From the NCBI RefSeq assembly GCF_000024105.1, contig NC_013171.1:1819068-1883067 (forward strand): a DNA stretch of 64,000 bases, written 5' to 3'. Positions 1 to 10,881 of this stretch are shown here, piece by piece; the first letter of the stretch is position 1; each line of letters starts with the position of its first letter. Source of the DNA: Anaerococcus prevotii DSM 20548. Lineage in GTDB: Bacteria; Bacillota; Clostridia; Tissierellales; Peptoniphilaceae. The notes below the pieces were generated by a model that had not been told where the DNA came from, ran no database searches, and worked only from the letters and a program-made list of their open reading frames with translations. The position numbers and the translations under genes are program-made.

Positions 1-3764
<3,764 letters not shown>

Positions 3765-3788
3765 TAAGAATTCTAATATAAATTTCAT

Positions 3789-3816
3789 GCCCCTAATAGC
3801 TTACTGCTCTAGGGGC
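3789..3816 (+). terminator. Hairpin downstream of the GH101 gene
   Basis: GCCCCTA and TAGGGGC form a 7-bp GC-rich stem with a 14-nt loop, 25 nt after the GH101 stop. No clear T-run follows, so it may be a weak terminator or an mRNA 3'-end stabiliser. Confidence 0.45.
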
Positions 3817-3877
3817 TCCTCCCTAAATATAAAGCTTCGAAAATCCTTGCTATAGTCTCAAATAAGCCCTATAATAT

Positions 3878-3905
3878 TTGACAAAAGATATTTTCAAATT
3901 ATAAT
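3878..3905 (+). promoter_or_regulatory. Sigma-A-type promoter of the PTS IIB gene
   Basis: TTGACA at 3878-3883 and TATAAT at 3900-3905 are separated by 16 bp, about 50 bp before the IIB start. Both hexamers match consensus exactly. Confidence 0.75.
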
Positions 3906-3957
3906 ATAGTCTATAAAATAAAGAAACAATTAAAAACAGAATTTATAAGGAGAAATA

Positions 3958-4431
3958 ATGGCAGAGATAGAATTTACTAGAATTGACGACAGATTGCTCC
4001 ATGGCCAAGTCGGCAGAGAATGGGTTAAATCTGAAGATTGTGATCTTATAGTTGTTGCAAATGACGAAACTTCAGAAGATAGACAAGCACAAAAGCTAAT
4101 GAATATAGCAACACCTCTTTTCGCTGAAACTGTGTTTTGGACAATCGATAGGACTATAAAAGAAATCGAAGAAACACACGAAGACTCTAAGGCTCTTATC
4201 CTTGTTGAAAGTCCAGAAGATGCTTATAAACTTGTTGAAGCTGGTCTTAATATAAATTCAGTAAACCTCGGCAATATGAGAGAGCTTCCTGACAAAGATA
4301 AGATAAACGAAAATATCTATGTTGGAGATAAAGACAGAGAATATTTCAAGAAACTTCACGACAAAAACATTAGTATAGATATCAGAACCCTACATTCAGA
4401 TAAGGCTCTTGACGAAAGCGTCTTATTCTAG
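3958..4431 (+). CDS. PTS mannose/fructose/sorbose-family IIB component (orphan)
   Basis: This 157-residue cytoplasmic protein has the start motif RIDDRLLHGQV of the mannose-family IIB domain. His15 is the expected phosphorylated residue that receives phosphate from IIA and passes it to the incoming sugar. Length and fold pattern fit a stand-alone IIB. The start has a good ribosome site (AAGGAG) and its own strong promoter. No IIA, IIC or IID gene is adjacent, so its partners must be encoded elsewhere. Its position after a mucin-deglycosylating enzyme makes an amino-sugar or galactose-type substrate plausible, but specificity cannot be read from the sequence. Confidence 0.9.
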   Translation: MAEIEFTRIDDRLLHGQVGREWVKSEDCDLIVVANDETSEDRQAQKLMNIATPLFAETVFWTIDRTIKEIEETHEDSKALILVESPEDAYKLVEAGLNINSVNLGNMRELPDKDKINENIYVGDKDREYFKKLHDKNISIDIRTLHSDKALDESVLF

Positions 4432-4438
4432 AGATTAA

Positions 4439-4517
4439 AGCATGTTGGAAGAATTACGATTATCTTAAGTTATAGATTTATAGCTTAGGAATCATTCGTA
4501 GTCCCAACATGCTTTTT
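4439..4517 (+). terminator. Long multi-part hairpin with T-run after the IIB gene
   Basis: AGCATGTTGG (4439-4448) pairs perfectly with CCAACATGCT (4504-4513), followed by a short T-run. The interior also pairs in register: TACGA with TCGTA, and AAGTTATA with TATAGCTT with one wobble. The result is a cruciform-like stem of about 75 nt. It is best read as the terminator of the IIB transcript but is unusually long. Confidence 0.6.
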
Positions 4518-4527
4518 GCTTGCTTAC

Positions 4528-4557
4528 TTTACAAATATTTGATGATTTTATTATAAA
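4528..4557 (+). promoter_or_regulatory. Possible promoter of the CoA-disulfide-reductase-like gene
   Basis: TTTACA (4528-4533) and TATAAA (4552-4557) are spaced 18 bp, about 60 bp upstream of the chosen start. It follows directly on the terminator of the preceding gene. Confidence 0.45.
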
Positions 4558-4615
4558 TCGGTATTTATTTCCTCATTTGGGTAAAAACTTACTAAGTATA
4601 GAAAGGGAGGATTTA

Positions 4616-6283
4616 ATGAAAGTTGTTATAGTTGGAGCTGTCGCCGCTGGAGCGACCTTTGCGGCAAGTCTAAGAAGGCTTAACGAGGATGTCGAGATAG
4701 TAATGTTTGAGAAGGATAGGGATTTATCCTTTGGTAATTGTGAAATCCCCTACTATCTTTCCCATGATATAGAAAATTCTTCATCCCTTGTAAATAGGAC
4801 TCCTGAGTCTTTCGCTAGGGGTTATAATATTAGGGCAGAAAGGTTTCACCAAGTAATCTCTATAAATAGAGAGGAAAAATACGTAGATGTATTAGATAAG
4901 CTAAATAATAAGAAGTTTAAGGAAACTTATGATTATCTAATCCTTGCTCCTGGAACTAAGGAAAATCGACCATCATCTATCACAGGATACGAGTACGACC
5001 ATGTTTTCTCAGTTAAAAACGTCGTGGATGTAGAAAAAATAAGAGAGTATATAGAGAAAAATGAAGTAAAAGAAGTCTTTGTAGCTGGAGGAGGCTTCGT
5101 TGCAATAGAGGCTGCAGAATCCCTCCACAAGCTTGATGGTCTAAATATCTCTATGCTTATAAGAAAGAACACCTCCCTTTTATCTATAATAGATATGGAC
5201 CTTAAGGGCTTTATCAAAGATAATATTAGGGATAATGATATAAATATTATCGAAGGCAAGTCTCTTGTAGAAATCGGTAAAGATTATGTAAGATTCGATG
5301 ATGATTCAAAAAATAAGGCAGATCTAGTAATACTTGCCCTAGGAGCAAGACCTTTTAGTGATCTTGCGGAAAAAGCAGGCCTTGACCTCGAAGATGACGG
5401 GTCCATTATGGTAGATGATAATTTTAGGACAAGCGATGAGGCTATTTTTGCTATAGGAGATGTTATTAATTCAAGAAACTTCCTTACAAAGAAAAAGACC
5501 AAGCTCAATCTCGCCTGGCCTGCCCATAGACAAGCAAAATATTTAGCGAAGTATCTCTTAGGAAAAAGGGCGACTCCTCCAGAATTTATCGGAACCTTCG
5601 CCCTAAGAAGTTTCGACTTAAATATCGCCATGACAGGGCTTAATGAGAAAAGTTTAGCCGATTCGGGCATAGCTTATAAGACTTGTCTTACCGCTCATAG
5701 AGACTCTGTTGGAATTATGCCAAATTCTAAGGCAATTTATCTTAAGCTACTCTTCGATGATAAAGACGGGAGAATCTACGGGGCTCAGGGCCTAGGTTAC
5801 GGAGTAGTAGATAAGAGGATTGATGTAATAGCTAGTATGATTAAACAAAAGGCTACGATATATGACCTCTACGACCTGGAGCTTGCCTACCAGCCCCTAC
5901 ATTCTACTGTAGAGGATGCTACTAATGTCCTAGCAAATCAAGCCATTAATGTCTTCGAAGGGAGGCTTAAGGTTGTCAAAATCGATGAATTAATCGAATC
6001 GTATAAGGATTATAGGATCTACGACCTAAGAGATAAGGCCTCTTACGAAAAGGGCCATATCAAGGGTGTAATATCCCTTGCCGGAAAGGACTTAAGAAAG
6101 GACCACAATTTTCTACCAAAGGATGAGAAGATTATCTTTTATGACGCAAATGGAGGAAAGTCTTCAAATACTGTCAAAATGCTAGCCCATTACGGTTTTG
6201 ATAATATCTATATTCTCGATGGATCTTTCGTCTATTTTGAAAAATATGACAAGATGATGGACTCTTCAATGATTGAAAAATAA
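4616..6283 (+). CDS. CoA-disulfide reductase / NADH oxidase-family flavoprotein with degenerate rhodanese tail
   Basis: I chose the ATG at 4616 because GGGAGG lies 6-10 bases upstream and the protein then begins with the FAD-binding VVIVGAVAAGA. An upstream ATG at 4520 would add 32 residues with no homology signal. The product is about 555 residues. Domains are FAD/NAD(P)H pyridine nucleotide-disulphide oxidoreductase (1-330), dimerisation domain (330-445) and rhodanese-like domain (about 455-550). Cys42 in GNCEIPYY is the single redox cysteine expected of CoA-disulfide reductases, which reduce CoA disulfide or polysulfide in the cytoplasm. The rhodanese loop reads YDANGGKSS, so the catalytic cysteine is absent and sulfurtransferase activity is unlikely. 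The exact substrate (CoA disulfide, persulfide, peroxide or oxygen) is not resolved. Confidence 0.85.
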   Translation: MKVVIVGAVAAGATFAASLRRLNEDVEIVMFEKDRDLSFGNCEIPYYLSHDIENSSSLVNRTPESFARGYNIRAERFHQVISINREEKYVDVLDKLNNKKFKETYDYLILAPGTKENRPSSITGYEYDHVFSVKNVVDVEKIREYIEKNEVKEVFVAGGGFVAIEAAESLHKLDGLNISMLIRKNTSLLSIIDMDLKGFIKDNIRDNDINIIEGKSLVEIGKDYVRFDDDSKNKADLVILALGARPFSDLAEKAGLDLEDDGSIMVDDNFRTSDEAIFAIGDVINSRNFLTKKKTKLNLAWPAHRQAKYLAKYLLGKRATPPEFIGTFALRSFDLNIAMTGLNEKSLADSGIAYKTCLTAHRDSVGIMPNSKAIYLKLLFDDKDGRIYGAQGLGYGVVDKRIDVIASMIKQKATIYDLYDLELAYQPLHSTVEDATNVLANQAINVFEGRLKVVKIDELIESYKDYRIYDLRDKASYEKGHIKGVISLAGKDLRKDHNFLPKDEKIIFYDANGGKSSNTVKMLAHYGFDNIYILDGSFVYFEKYDKMMDSSMIEK

Positions 6284-6462
6284 TATTTTGGAAAATGATA
6301 CTAATTATGTATAATCCCACCAATTAAAAACTTAGCTTGAAATTTATTTTTAAATTTTTAGAAAAGTAAAATAAATCAACTCATAGAATTGCGGGATTTA
6401 TCTTAAGCTCTTTATAAAGGGAACAATTATTAATTCTGTAAATAAGAATTTTCCCAATAAAA

Positions 6463-6504
6463 AAGCCTTACTGGATTTGAATTTCTTCTCCTCCATTAAG
6501 GCTT
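6463..6504 (-). terminator. Bidirectional terminator
   Basis: AAGCCTTA (6463-6470) pairs with TAAGGCTT (6497-6504). On the minus strand the stem is followed by TTTTTTATT, making it the terminator of the MarR-pirin-reductase operon. It sits 6 bases after the stop of that operon. Confidence 0.75.
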
Positions 6505-6509
6505 GATTT

Positions 6510-7052
6510 TTATGAGTGTTTTTTGGCAAAGTCTACAAAGGATCTGGTAGATTCTTCAAGAAAAATTCTAGTGTCATCTACTAGATTACACTCTTTGTCA
6601 AAGAGAGTGTGGATAGCTGGTATATAAACTTCTGGTTGGTTCATGGTAATTAAATTTACATATACAAAGCTCTGCCTTAGAGCATGATTTCCCATAGCTC
6701 CTCCAGTAGATCCCATGGAGGCAGAAAATACCGCCGCTACTTTCCCATCCCATAGGTTACCCCTTGGATCACGGCTTCCTATATCTATTACATTCTTAAG
6801 ACTTGGTGCAAGGGAGCGATTGTATTCTGGAGTAAAAAAGATGTATCCGTCATATTTTCTAAGCTCTTCCCTAATCCTTGTATATTCCTCTATTGGATTT
6901 GCCCCGTCATCATCTTGATTGTAGAAGGGAAGGTAGGATATATCTATGATCTCCGCTTCATTTCCTTCATCTATAATCTTTTTTGAAATCTCTGCAAGCT
7001 TTCTGTTAAACGATCCCTTTCTTAGGGAACCTACTAATAGTCCTATTTTCAT
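6510..7052 (-). CDS. NADPH-dependent FMN reductase family protein
   Basis: A 180-residue flavodoxin-fold protein. The N-terminal GLLVGSLRKGSFNRKLA is the FMN phosphate-binding loop of the family, and FTPEYNRSLAPSLKNVID is the characteristic central motif. Members reduce FMN, quinones, azo dyes or chromate using NAD(P)H in the cytosol. It is the last gene of a three-gene operon with pirin and a MarR regulator, starting 9 bases after the pirin stop. This suggests an inducible response to redox-active or electrophilic compounds, which is an inference from context. Confidence 0.88.
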   Translation of the reverse strand: MKIGLLVGSLRKGSFNRKLAEISKKIIDEGNEAEIIDISYLPFYNQDDDGANPIEEYTRIREELRKYDGYIFFTPEYNRSLAPSLKNVIDIGSRDPRGNLWDGKVAAVFSASMGSTGGAMGNHALRQSFVYVNLITMNQPEVYIPAIHTLFDKECNLVDDTRIFLEESTRSFVDFAKKHS

Positions 7053-7061
7053 CTTGTCTCC

Positions 7062-7910
7062 TTAATCATCAAATTCTAAATCATCTCTAATGAATTGGCC
7101 TTCTCTTAAATCCTTAAAGGCTTCTTCTAGTTCTTCTTCGCTATTCATCACTATTGGTCCAGCCCAAGCTACTGGCTCATTTAGGGCTTTTGTTCTGATA
7201 AAGAGGACCTGAGCGAAGTCTCCAGCATTTTTGATTGTGACCCTATCTCCATTTGTAAGCTTAGCGGCAGTCTTTTCTTCTATCAATTCATCTCCGATAG
7301 TAATCTGTCCAAGAAGGGTAAAGACCATAACCGAATCATCTTCCCCAGTCTCTAGGCTTATTTCTCCAAACTTTTCTAAATGAATATCATAATAATCGAG
7401 AGGAAGATGCTCTCCCCTAAATCCCTTATGATCTTCAAACTCCCCTGTCAAAAGACGAATTTTTCCGCTATTAATTTTGATTTCTTCTATATCCTTACTC
7501 CTTATGGCGTGGTAGTAAGGCTTGGAGAACTTATCTCTTTTTGGAAGATTAAGCCAAAGCTGAACTCCCAAAAGTCTTTCGGCTGCAGGGACTTTTTCCT
7601 CATGAAGGATTCCGCTTCCTGCATTCATCCACTGGACTTCCCCGTCAGTGATAGAATCTTCATTGCCTAAGGTATCCTTGTGGACCATCTTCCCCCTAGA
7701 TAGGTAGGAAATTGTCTCTATTCCCCTGTGTGGGTGGAGGGGAAAGCCTGCCGTATAATCGTCTGGATTTGTACTGTCGAAGGAATCTAGCATGAGAATT
7801 GGGTCAAATTCACCTATAGTTTGGTTTGACAGAACCCTTACCAGGCTTACTCCAGCCCCATCCTTTGTTCTAAATCCCTTTACTTTGCTTTTTACTTGTC
7901 TATTTGCCAA
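7062..7910 (-). CDS. Pirin family protein
   Basis: A 282-residue bicupin protein. The pirin metal-ligand set is present: His59 and His61 in HPHRG, and His103 with Glu105 in GILHEE. This matches the spacing of the iron site in human pirin. Some bacterial pirins act as quercetinases or regulate pyruvate metabolism; the activity here is unknown. The start is TTG, supported by AGGAG seven bases upstream, and overlaps the end of the MarR gene by 11 bases, so translation is probably coupled. Confidence 0.9.
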   Translation of the reverse strand: MANRQVKSKVKGFRTKDGAGVSLVRVLSNQTIGEFDPILMLDSFDSTNPDDYTAGFPLHPHRGIETISYLSRGKMVHKDTLGNEDSITDGEVQWMNAGSGILHEEKVPAAERLLGVQLWLNLPKRDKFSKPYYHAIRSKDIEEIKINSGKIRLLTGEFEDHKGFRGEHLPLDYYDIHLEKFGEISLETGEDDSVMVFTLLGQITIGDELIEEKTAAKLTNGDRVTIKNAGDFAQVLFIRTKALNEPVAWAGPIVMNSEEELEEAFKDLREGQFIRDDLEFDD

Positions 7911-8325
7911 TATTTGCTCCTAATTTTTTTAGAAGGCTAAGAAGAGTTGCTGTTTCCTCTTCGCTTAAGTCCTTCATATAATCATATATCATCGCCTCAT
8001 TTTCCGGGATGACCTTCTCTATCACAGCCCTTCCCTCATCGGTTAGGGATAGGATAGAAATCCTCTTGTCGTTCTCATCTGTCTTTCTTTTTACATAGCC
8101 CATCTTCTCAAGATTTTTAACTACGAGAGAAATAGTCCCCACACTTGATAAAATTGCCTCTCTCACCTCTCCTATAGATAGGTTTCCCTTAGAATACAAG
8201 GCTTCTAGGACCATAAACTGACTGAAGGAGAGTCCGTATCTCCTTCCTATATCTAGTGTCCTCCTATCGAGTTCCTTGACATTTTTGTGAAGGCCTATGA
8301 GTATCTTTAGCTTATCTTTTTCCAT
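7900..8325 (-). CDS. MarR family transcriptional regulator
   Basis: A 141-residue winged-helix protein. The region NLSIGEVREAILSSVGTISLVVKNLEKMGYVKR is the recognition-helix part and DENDKRISILSLTDEGR is the wing. It is first in an operon with pirin and an FMN reductase. A 24-bp perfect palindrome lies directly upstream of its start, fitting autorepression by a dimer. The start ATG has GAGGAG in front. The ligand is unknown; homologues often sense phenolic compounds or oxidants through cysteines, but no cysteine is present here. Confidence 0.9.
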   Translation of the reverse strand: MEKDKLKILIGLHKNVKELDRRTLDIGRRYGLSFSQFMVLEALYSKGNLSIGEVREAILSSVGTISLVVKNLEKMGYVKRKTDENDKRISILSLTDEGRAVIEKVIPENEAMIYDYMKDLSEEETATLLSLLKKLGANIGK

Positions 8326-8336
8326 ATTAACTCCTC

Positions 8337-8360
8337 AAATATATCTAATTAGATATATTT
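8337..8360. promoter_or_regulatory. 24-bp perfect palindrome, probable MarR operator
   Basis: The sequence is a perfect inverted repeat with half-site AAATATATCTAA. It begins 12 bases upstream of the MarR start codon, in the ribosome-site/5'-leader region, where a bound dimer would block transcription of the MarR-pirin-reductase operon. Confidence 0.65.
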
Positions 8361-8410
8361 AACTAGTAATGTTATACCCAAAGTTTTATTTATTAAGCAT
8401 CTATTTAAAA

Positions 8411-8441
8411 AGCCCCTCTATCCTTATTGGACTTAGGGGCT
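8411..8441 (-). terminator. Terminator of the OPT/PqqD-like operon
   Basis: AGCCCCT (8411-8417) pairs with AGGGGCT (8435-8441), and the minus strand continues with TTTTTAAATAG. It lies about 50 bases downstream of the PqqD-like gene. Confidence 0.75.
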
Positions 8442-8491
8442 AGCTTAGTTAGAGAATAATTTTCTCTTATCTATATTTTTCTATTTATGGC

Positions 8492-8812
8492 TCAATATTT
8501 TATAAATTTATTTTTCTCTAAATGTCTTAGGTATTGGCCAAGCCTTTCGTATAAGGGCTCTGCTTTTTCTCCGTAGATTTCCTTTAGGATTTCTCCTATA
8601 TCTTCTATGGAATTTTGCCCGTTTATGGCTTCCCAGACTGTATTTCCCATTCCTTCTAGCCTTACTCTTGTAATTTTAGGCTTATGCCAGATTTTCTGGG
8701 CAAGTCTGTGGTTTAGGCCTGTGTGGACCATGAGGATGGTATAGATTTTACTTTCCTCATCATAGTCATAGTCCACGTTTTTCTTTGGGATTTTCCCTAA
8801 ATCAAGCTTCAT
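8492..8812 (-). CDS. PqqD-like (RiPP recognition element fold) small protein
   Basis: A 106-residue protein resembling the PqqD family, a winged-helix fold that binds precursor peptides for modifying enzymes. The pattern includes RVRLEGMGNTVWEAINGQNSIEDIGEILKEIYG, where 'G..VWE.I.G..tv.eI...l...YG' is typical. It overlaps the OPT transporter stop by 11 bases, so the two are translationally coupled. No radical-SAM enzyme, protease or obvious precursor peptide was found nearby. The conserved partner is therefore the transporter, and a role in peptide handling with it is an inference. Confidence 0.7.
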   Translation of the reverse strand: MKLDLGKIPKKNVDYDYDEESKIYTILMVHTGLNHRLAQKIWHKPKITRVRLEGMGNTVWEAINGQNSIEDIGEILKEIYGEKAEPLYERLGQYLRHLEKNKFIKY

Positions 8813-10682
8813 TTTTGCCCTTCTTTAAGGCTCCTCTTGCCTTGCTATAGATTAGTATGCCTAGTAGGACAAATATCACTACAGAGGCTTCTTGGCTTAA
8901 GGAAAATTTATCAGAGATATTGATAAGATCTGCCAGAGTCTTGCCTTTGACAGGAATTAGGGCAAAGACTGCTAGAATTATTCCCATGATTCCTTCTCCA
9001 GCAATAAGACCTGCTGAGTAGAGGGTTCCTCTTGTCTCTGCATCCTTTTTCTCTTCCTTACTTGCCTTGATCTTATCTACAGCGATTCTTACAAGACCAC
9101 CGAACATTATTCCAAGTGATGTGTTGATAGGTAGGTAAAGGCCTATAGCAAAAGGTAGGACTGTTACTCCCAAAAGCTCTACCATAATAGCTATAAAGCT
9201 TCCTACAAATACCAAGTTCCAAGGAAGGTCATTGTTCATAACTCCTTCTACTATCATCTTCATAAGCATGGCTTGAGGAGCTGGAAGGTCCTTTGTTCCA
9301 AAACCTATAGATTTGTTTAGTATCCACAAAACTCCACCTATGGCAAGGGATGAGGCGAGAACTCCTATAAGCTCGCCGATTTGTTGGTATCTTGGGCTTG
9401 CTCCTACTATATAACCTGTCTTTAAATCTTGTGAGCAGTCTCCTGCTATAGCAGCTATTACACAAATTATAGTTCCTATAGATATCGCCGCTATCATTCC
9501 GTCATGGCCTACAAAGCCTGTTAGTCTTAGAAGAAGGGTTGCAATTAAGAGAGTCGCTATGGACATTCCTGATACAGGGTTATTTGAAGATCCTATTATT
9601 CCTACCATCCTTGATGAAACTGTAGCAAAGAAGAAACCAAATATTACTATAATCAAGGCACCAAAGAAGTTCAGTGGTGAAGAAGGCATCATAAACATCA
9701 ATACTATTGCAATGATTACAAGAATTATGGATGTCTTCATAGAAATATCAGCATCAGATCTATCCTTACTCTGGGATGAATCTCTGCCCTTAAGGTCCTT
9801 AATAGAATCCTTAAAGGATTTAATAATCATAGGAAGGGACTTGATCAAAGATATAATTCCTCCAGTAGCAACAGCTCCTGCTCCTATATATCTGATGTAG
9901 TTTGACCATAGGTCAGATGGGCTAAGACTTGCTATCTCTGCTGGGCCAAAGGCGTGAAGCAGTGGCATAAGTACAAGCCAGGCAAGGATTCCTCCTGAAA
10001 GCATTATAGCGTCGATTTTAGGCCCTACGATATAGCCTACACCCATAAGGGCTGGAAGGGCATCGAAACCAAGGGCAGTTCCTCCAAAGTTTTTAGTAGA
10101 TATTTCATAGCTTACCCCTTCTGGGAAGACCTTAAGTCCATTTGCCAAAAACTTATAGATAGAAGCAAGGCCCAAGCCCTTAAATACTACGCTTGAGTCT
10201 TGTCCTCCTGCCTCTCCTGCCTTAAGTACTTCTGCGCAGGCTCTTCCTTCAGGATATGGTAAGATTCCATCTTCCTTAACGATAAGTGCCCTTCTTAGAG
10301 GAATCATAAAGATAATACCCAATACTCCCCCAATCAAGGTCAACATCAAAATATTTAAATACGATATATAGTGACTATCTCCCCACTCTGCTTCCCACAA
10401 GAAGGCTGCTGGAAGGGTAAAGATGGCTCCTGCTGCAAGAGACTCTCCCGCAGATCCTATTGTTTGAACGAGGTTGTTTTCGAGTATAGAATCACGCTTT
10501 AAGATTTTTCTAACTATACCCATAGAAATAACAGCCGCTGGTATTGATGCAGATATGGTAAGACCTACACGAAGTCCCAAATAAGCATTGGCAGCACCAA
10601 ATACTATGGCTATTATAACTCCCAAGACTACAGCCAAGGGAGTAAATTCTCTAAGTTTCTCAATTTCTTTTTCTTTTTTCAA
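8802..10682 (-). CDS. OPT family oligopeptide transporter
   Basis: A 626-residue integral membrane protein with about 15 hydrophobic segments. Signatures include FGAANAYLGLRVGLTISASIPAAV at the N-terminus, PYPEGRACAEVLKAGE and QDLKTGYIVGASPRYQQ, all hallmarks of the prokaryotic OPT family. Members import oligopeptides or metal chelates by cation symport. The start is TTG with AAGGAG five bases before it. It forms a two-gene operon with the PqqD-like gene downstream. A CRP/FNR-like palindrome sits about 65 bases upstream of the start. Substrate is unknown. Confidence 0.9.
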   Translation of the reverse strand: MKKEKEIEKLREFTPLAVVLGVIIAIVFGAANAYLGLRVGLTISASIPAAVISMGIVRKILKRDSILENNLVQTIGSAGESLAAGAIFTLPAAFLWEAEWGDSHYISYLNILMLTLIGGVLGIIFMIPLRRALIVKEDGILPYPEGRACAEVLKAGEAGGQDSSVVFKGLGLASIYKFLANGLKVFPEGVSYEISTKNFGGTALGFDALPALMGVGYIVGPKIDAIMLSGGILAWLVLMPLLHAFGPAEIASLSPSDLWSNYIRYIGAGAVATGGIISLIKSLPMIIKSFKDSIKDLKGRDSSQSKDRSDADISMKTSIILVIIAIVLMFMMPSSPLNFFGALIIVIFGFFFATVSSRMVGIIGSSNNPVSGMSIATLLIATLLLRLTGFVGHDGMIAAISIGTIICVIAAIAGDCSQDLKTGYIVGASPRYQQIGELIGVLASSLAIGGVLWILNKSIGFGTKDLPAPQAMLMKMIVEGVMNNDLPWNLVFVGSFIAIMVELLGVTVLPFAIGLYLPINTSLGIMFGGLVRIAVDKIKASKEEKKDAETRGTLYSAGLIAGEGIMGIILAVFALIPVKGKTLADLINISDKFSLSQEASVVIFVLLGILIYSKARGALKKGKNEA

Positions 10683-10746
10683 AATAACTCCTTATAAATG
10701 TAAAATTATTCACTCCTTGCAAATAATTTCCTAGAACAAATTAAAG

Positions 10747-10764
10747 GTGTCAATCATATGACAC
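10747..10764. promoter_or_regulatory. CRP/FNR-like palindrome upstream of the OPT gene
   Basis: GTGTCA and TGACAC flank a 6-bp centre, resembling the TGTCA-N6-TGACA type of CRP/FNR-superfamily operators. On the minus strand the right half also contains TTGACA, which could be a -35 element, so binding may affect the OPT promoter. Confidence 0.4.
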
Positions 10765-10835
10765 ATTATTAAGTATACCGCTAAAATAAATATTTAAAAA
10801 TATTAATATAAAAACATAAAAAGCCAATAAAAAAT

Positions 10836-10875
10836 CTCCCTGTCTTAAGCTTAACCATAAGCCTAAAACAAGGAG
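10836..10875 (-). terminator. Terminator of the CBS-domain membrane protein gene
   Basis: A long imperfect hairpin, with CTCC/GGAG ends and TTAGGCTTA opposite TAAGCTTAA, ends on the minus strand in TTTTTTATT. It starts directly after the stop at 10882. Confidence 0.7.
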
Positions 10876-10881
10876 AATCTT

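Noticed and set aside
4520..4615. N-terminal extension of the CoA-disulfide-reductase-like protein
   Set aside because: The FAD motif starts at 4616 with a strong ribosome site just before it. The extra 32 residues overlap the promoter region.
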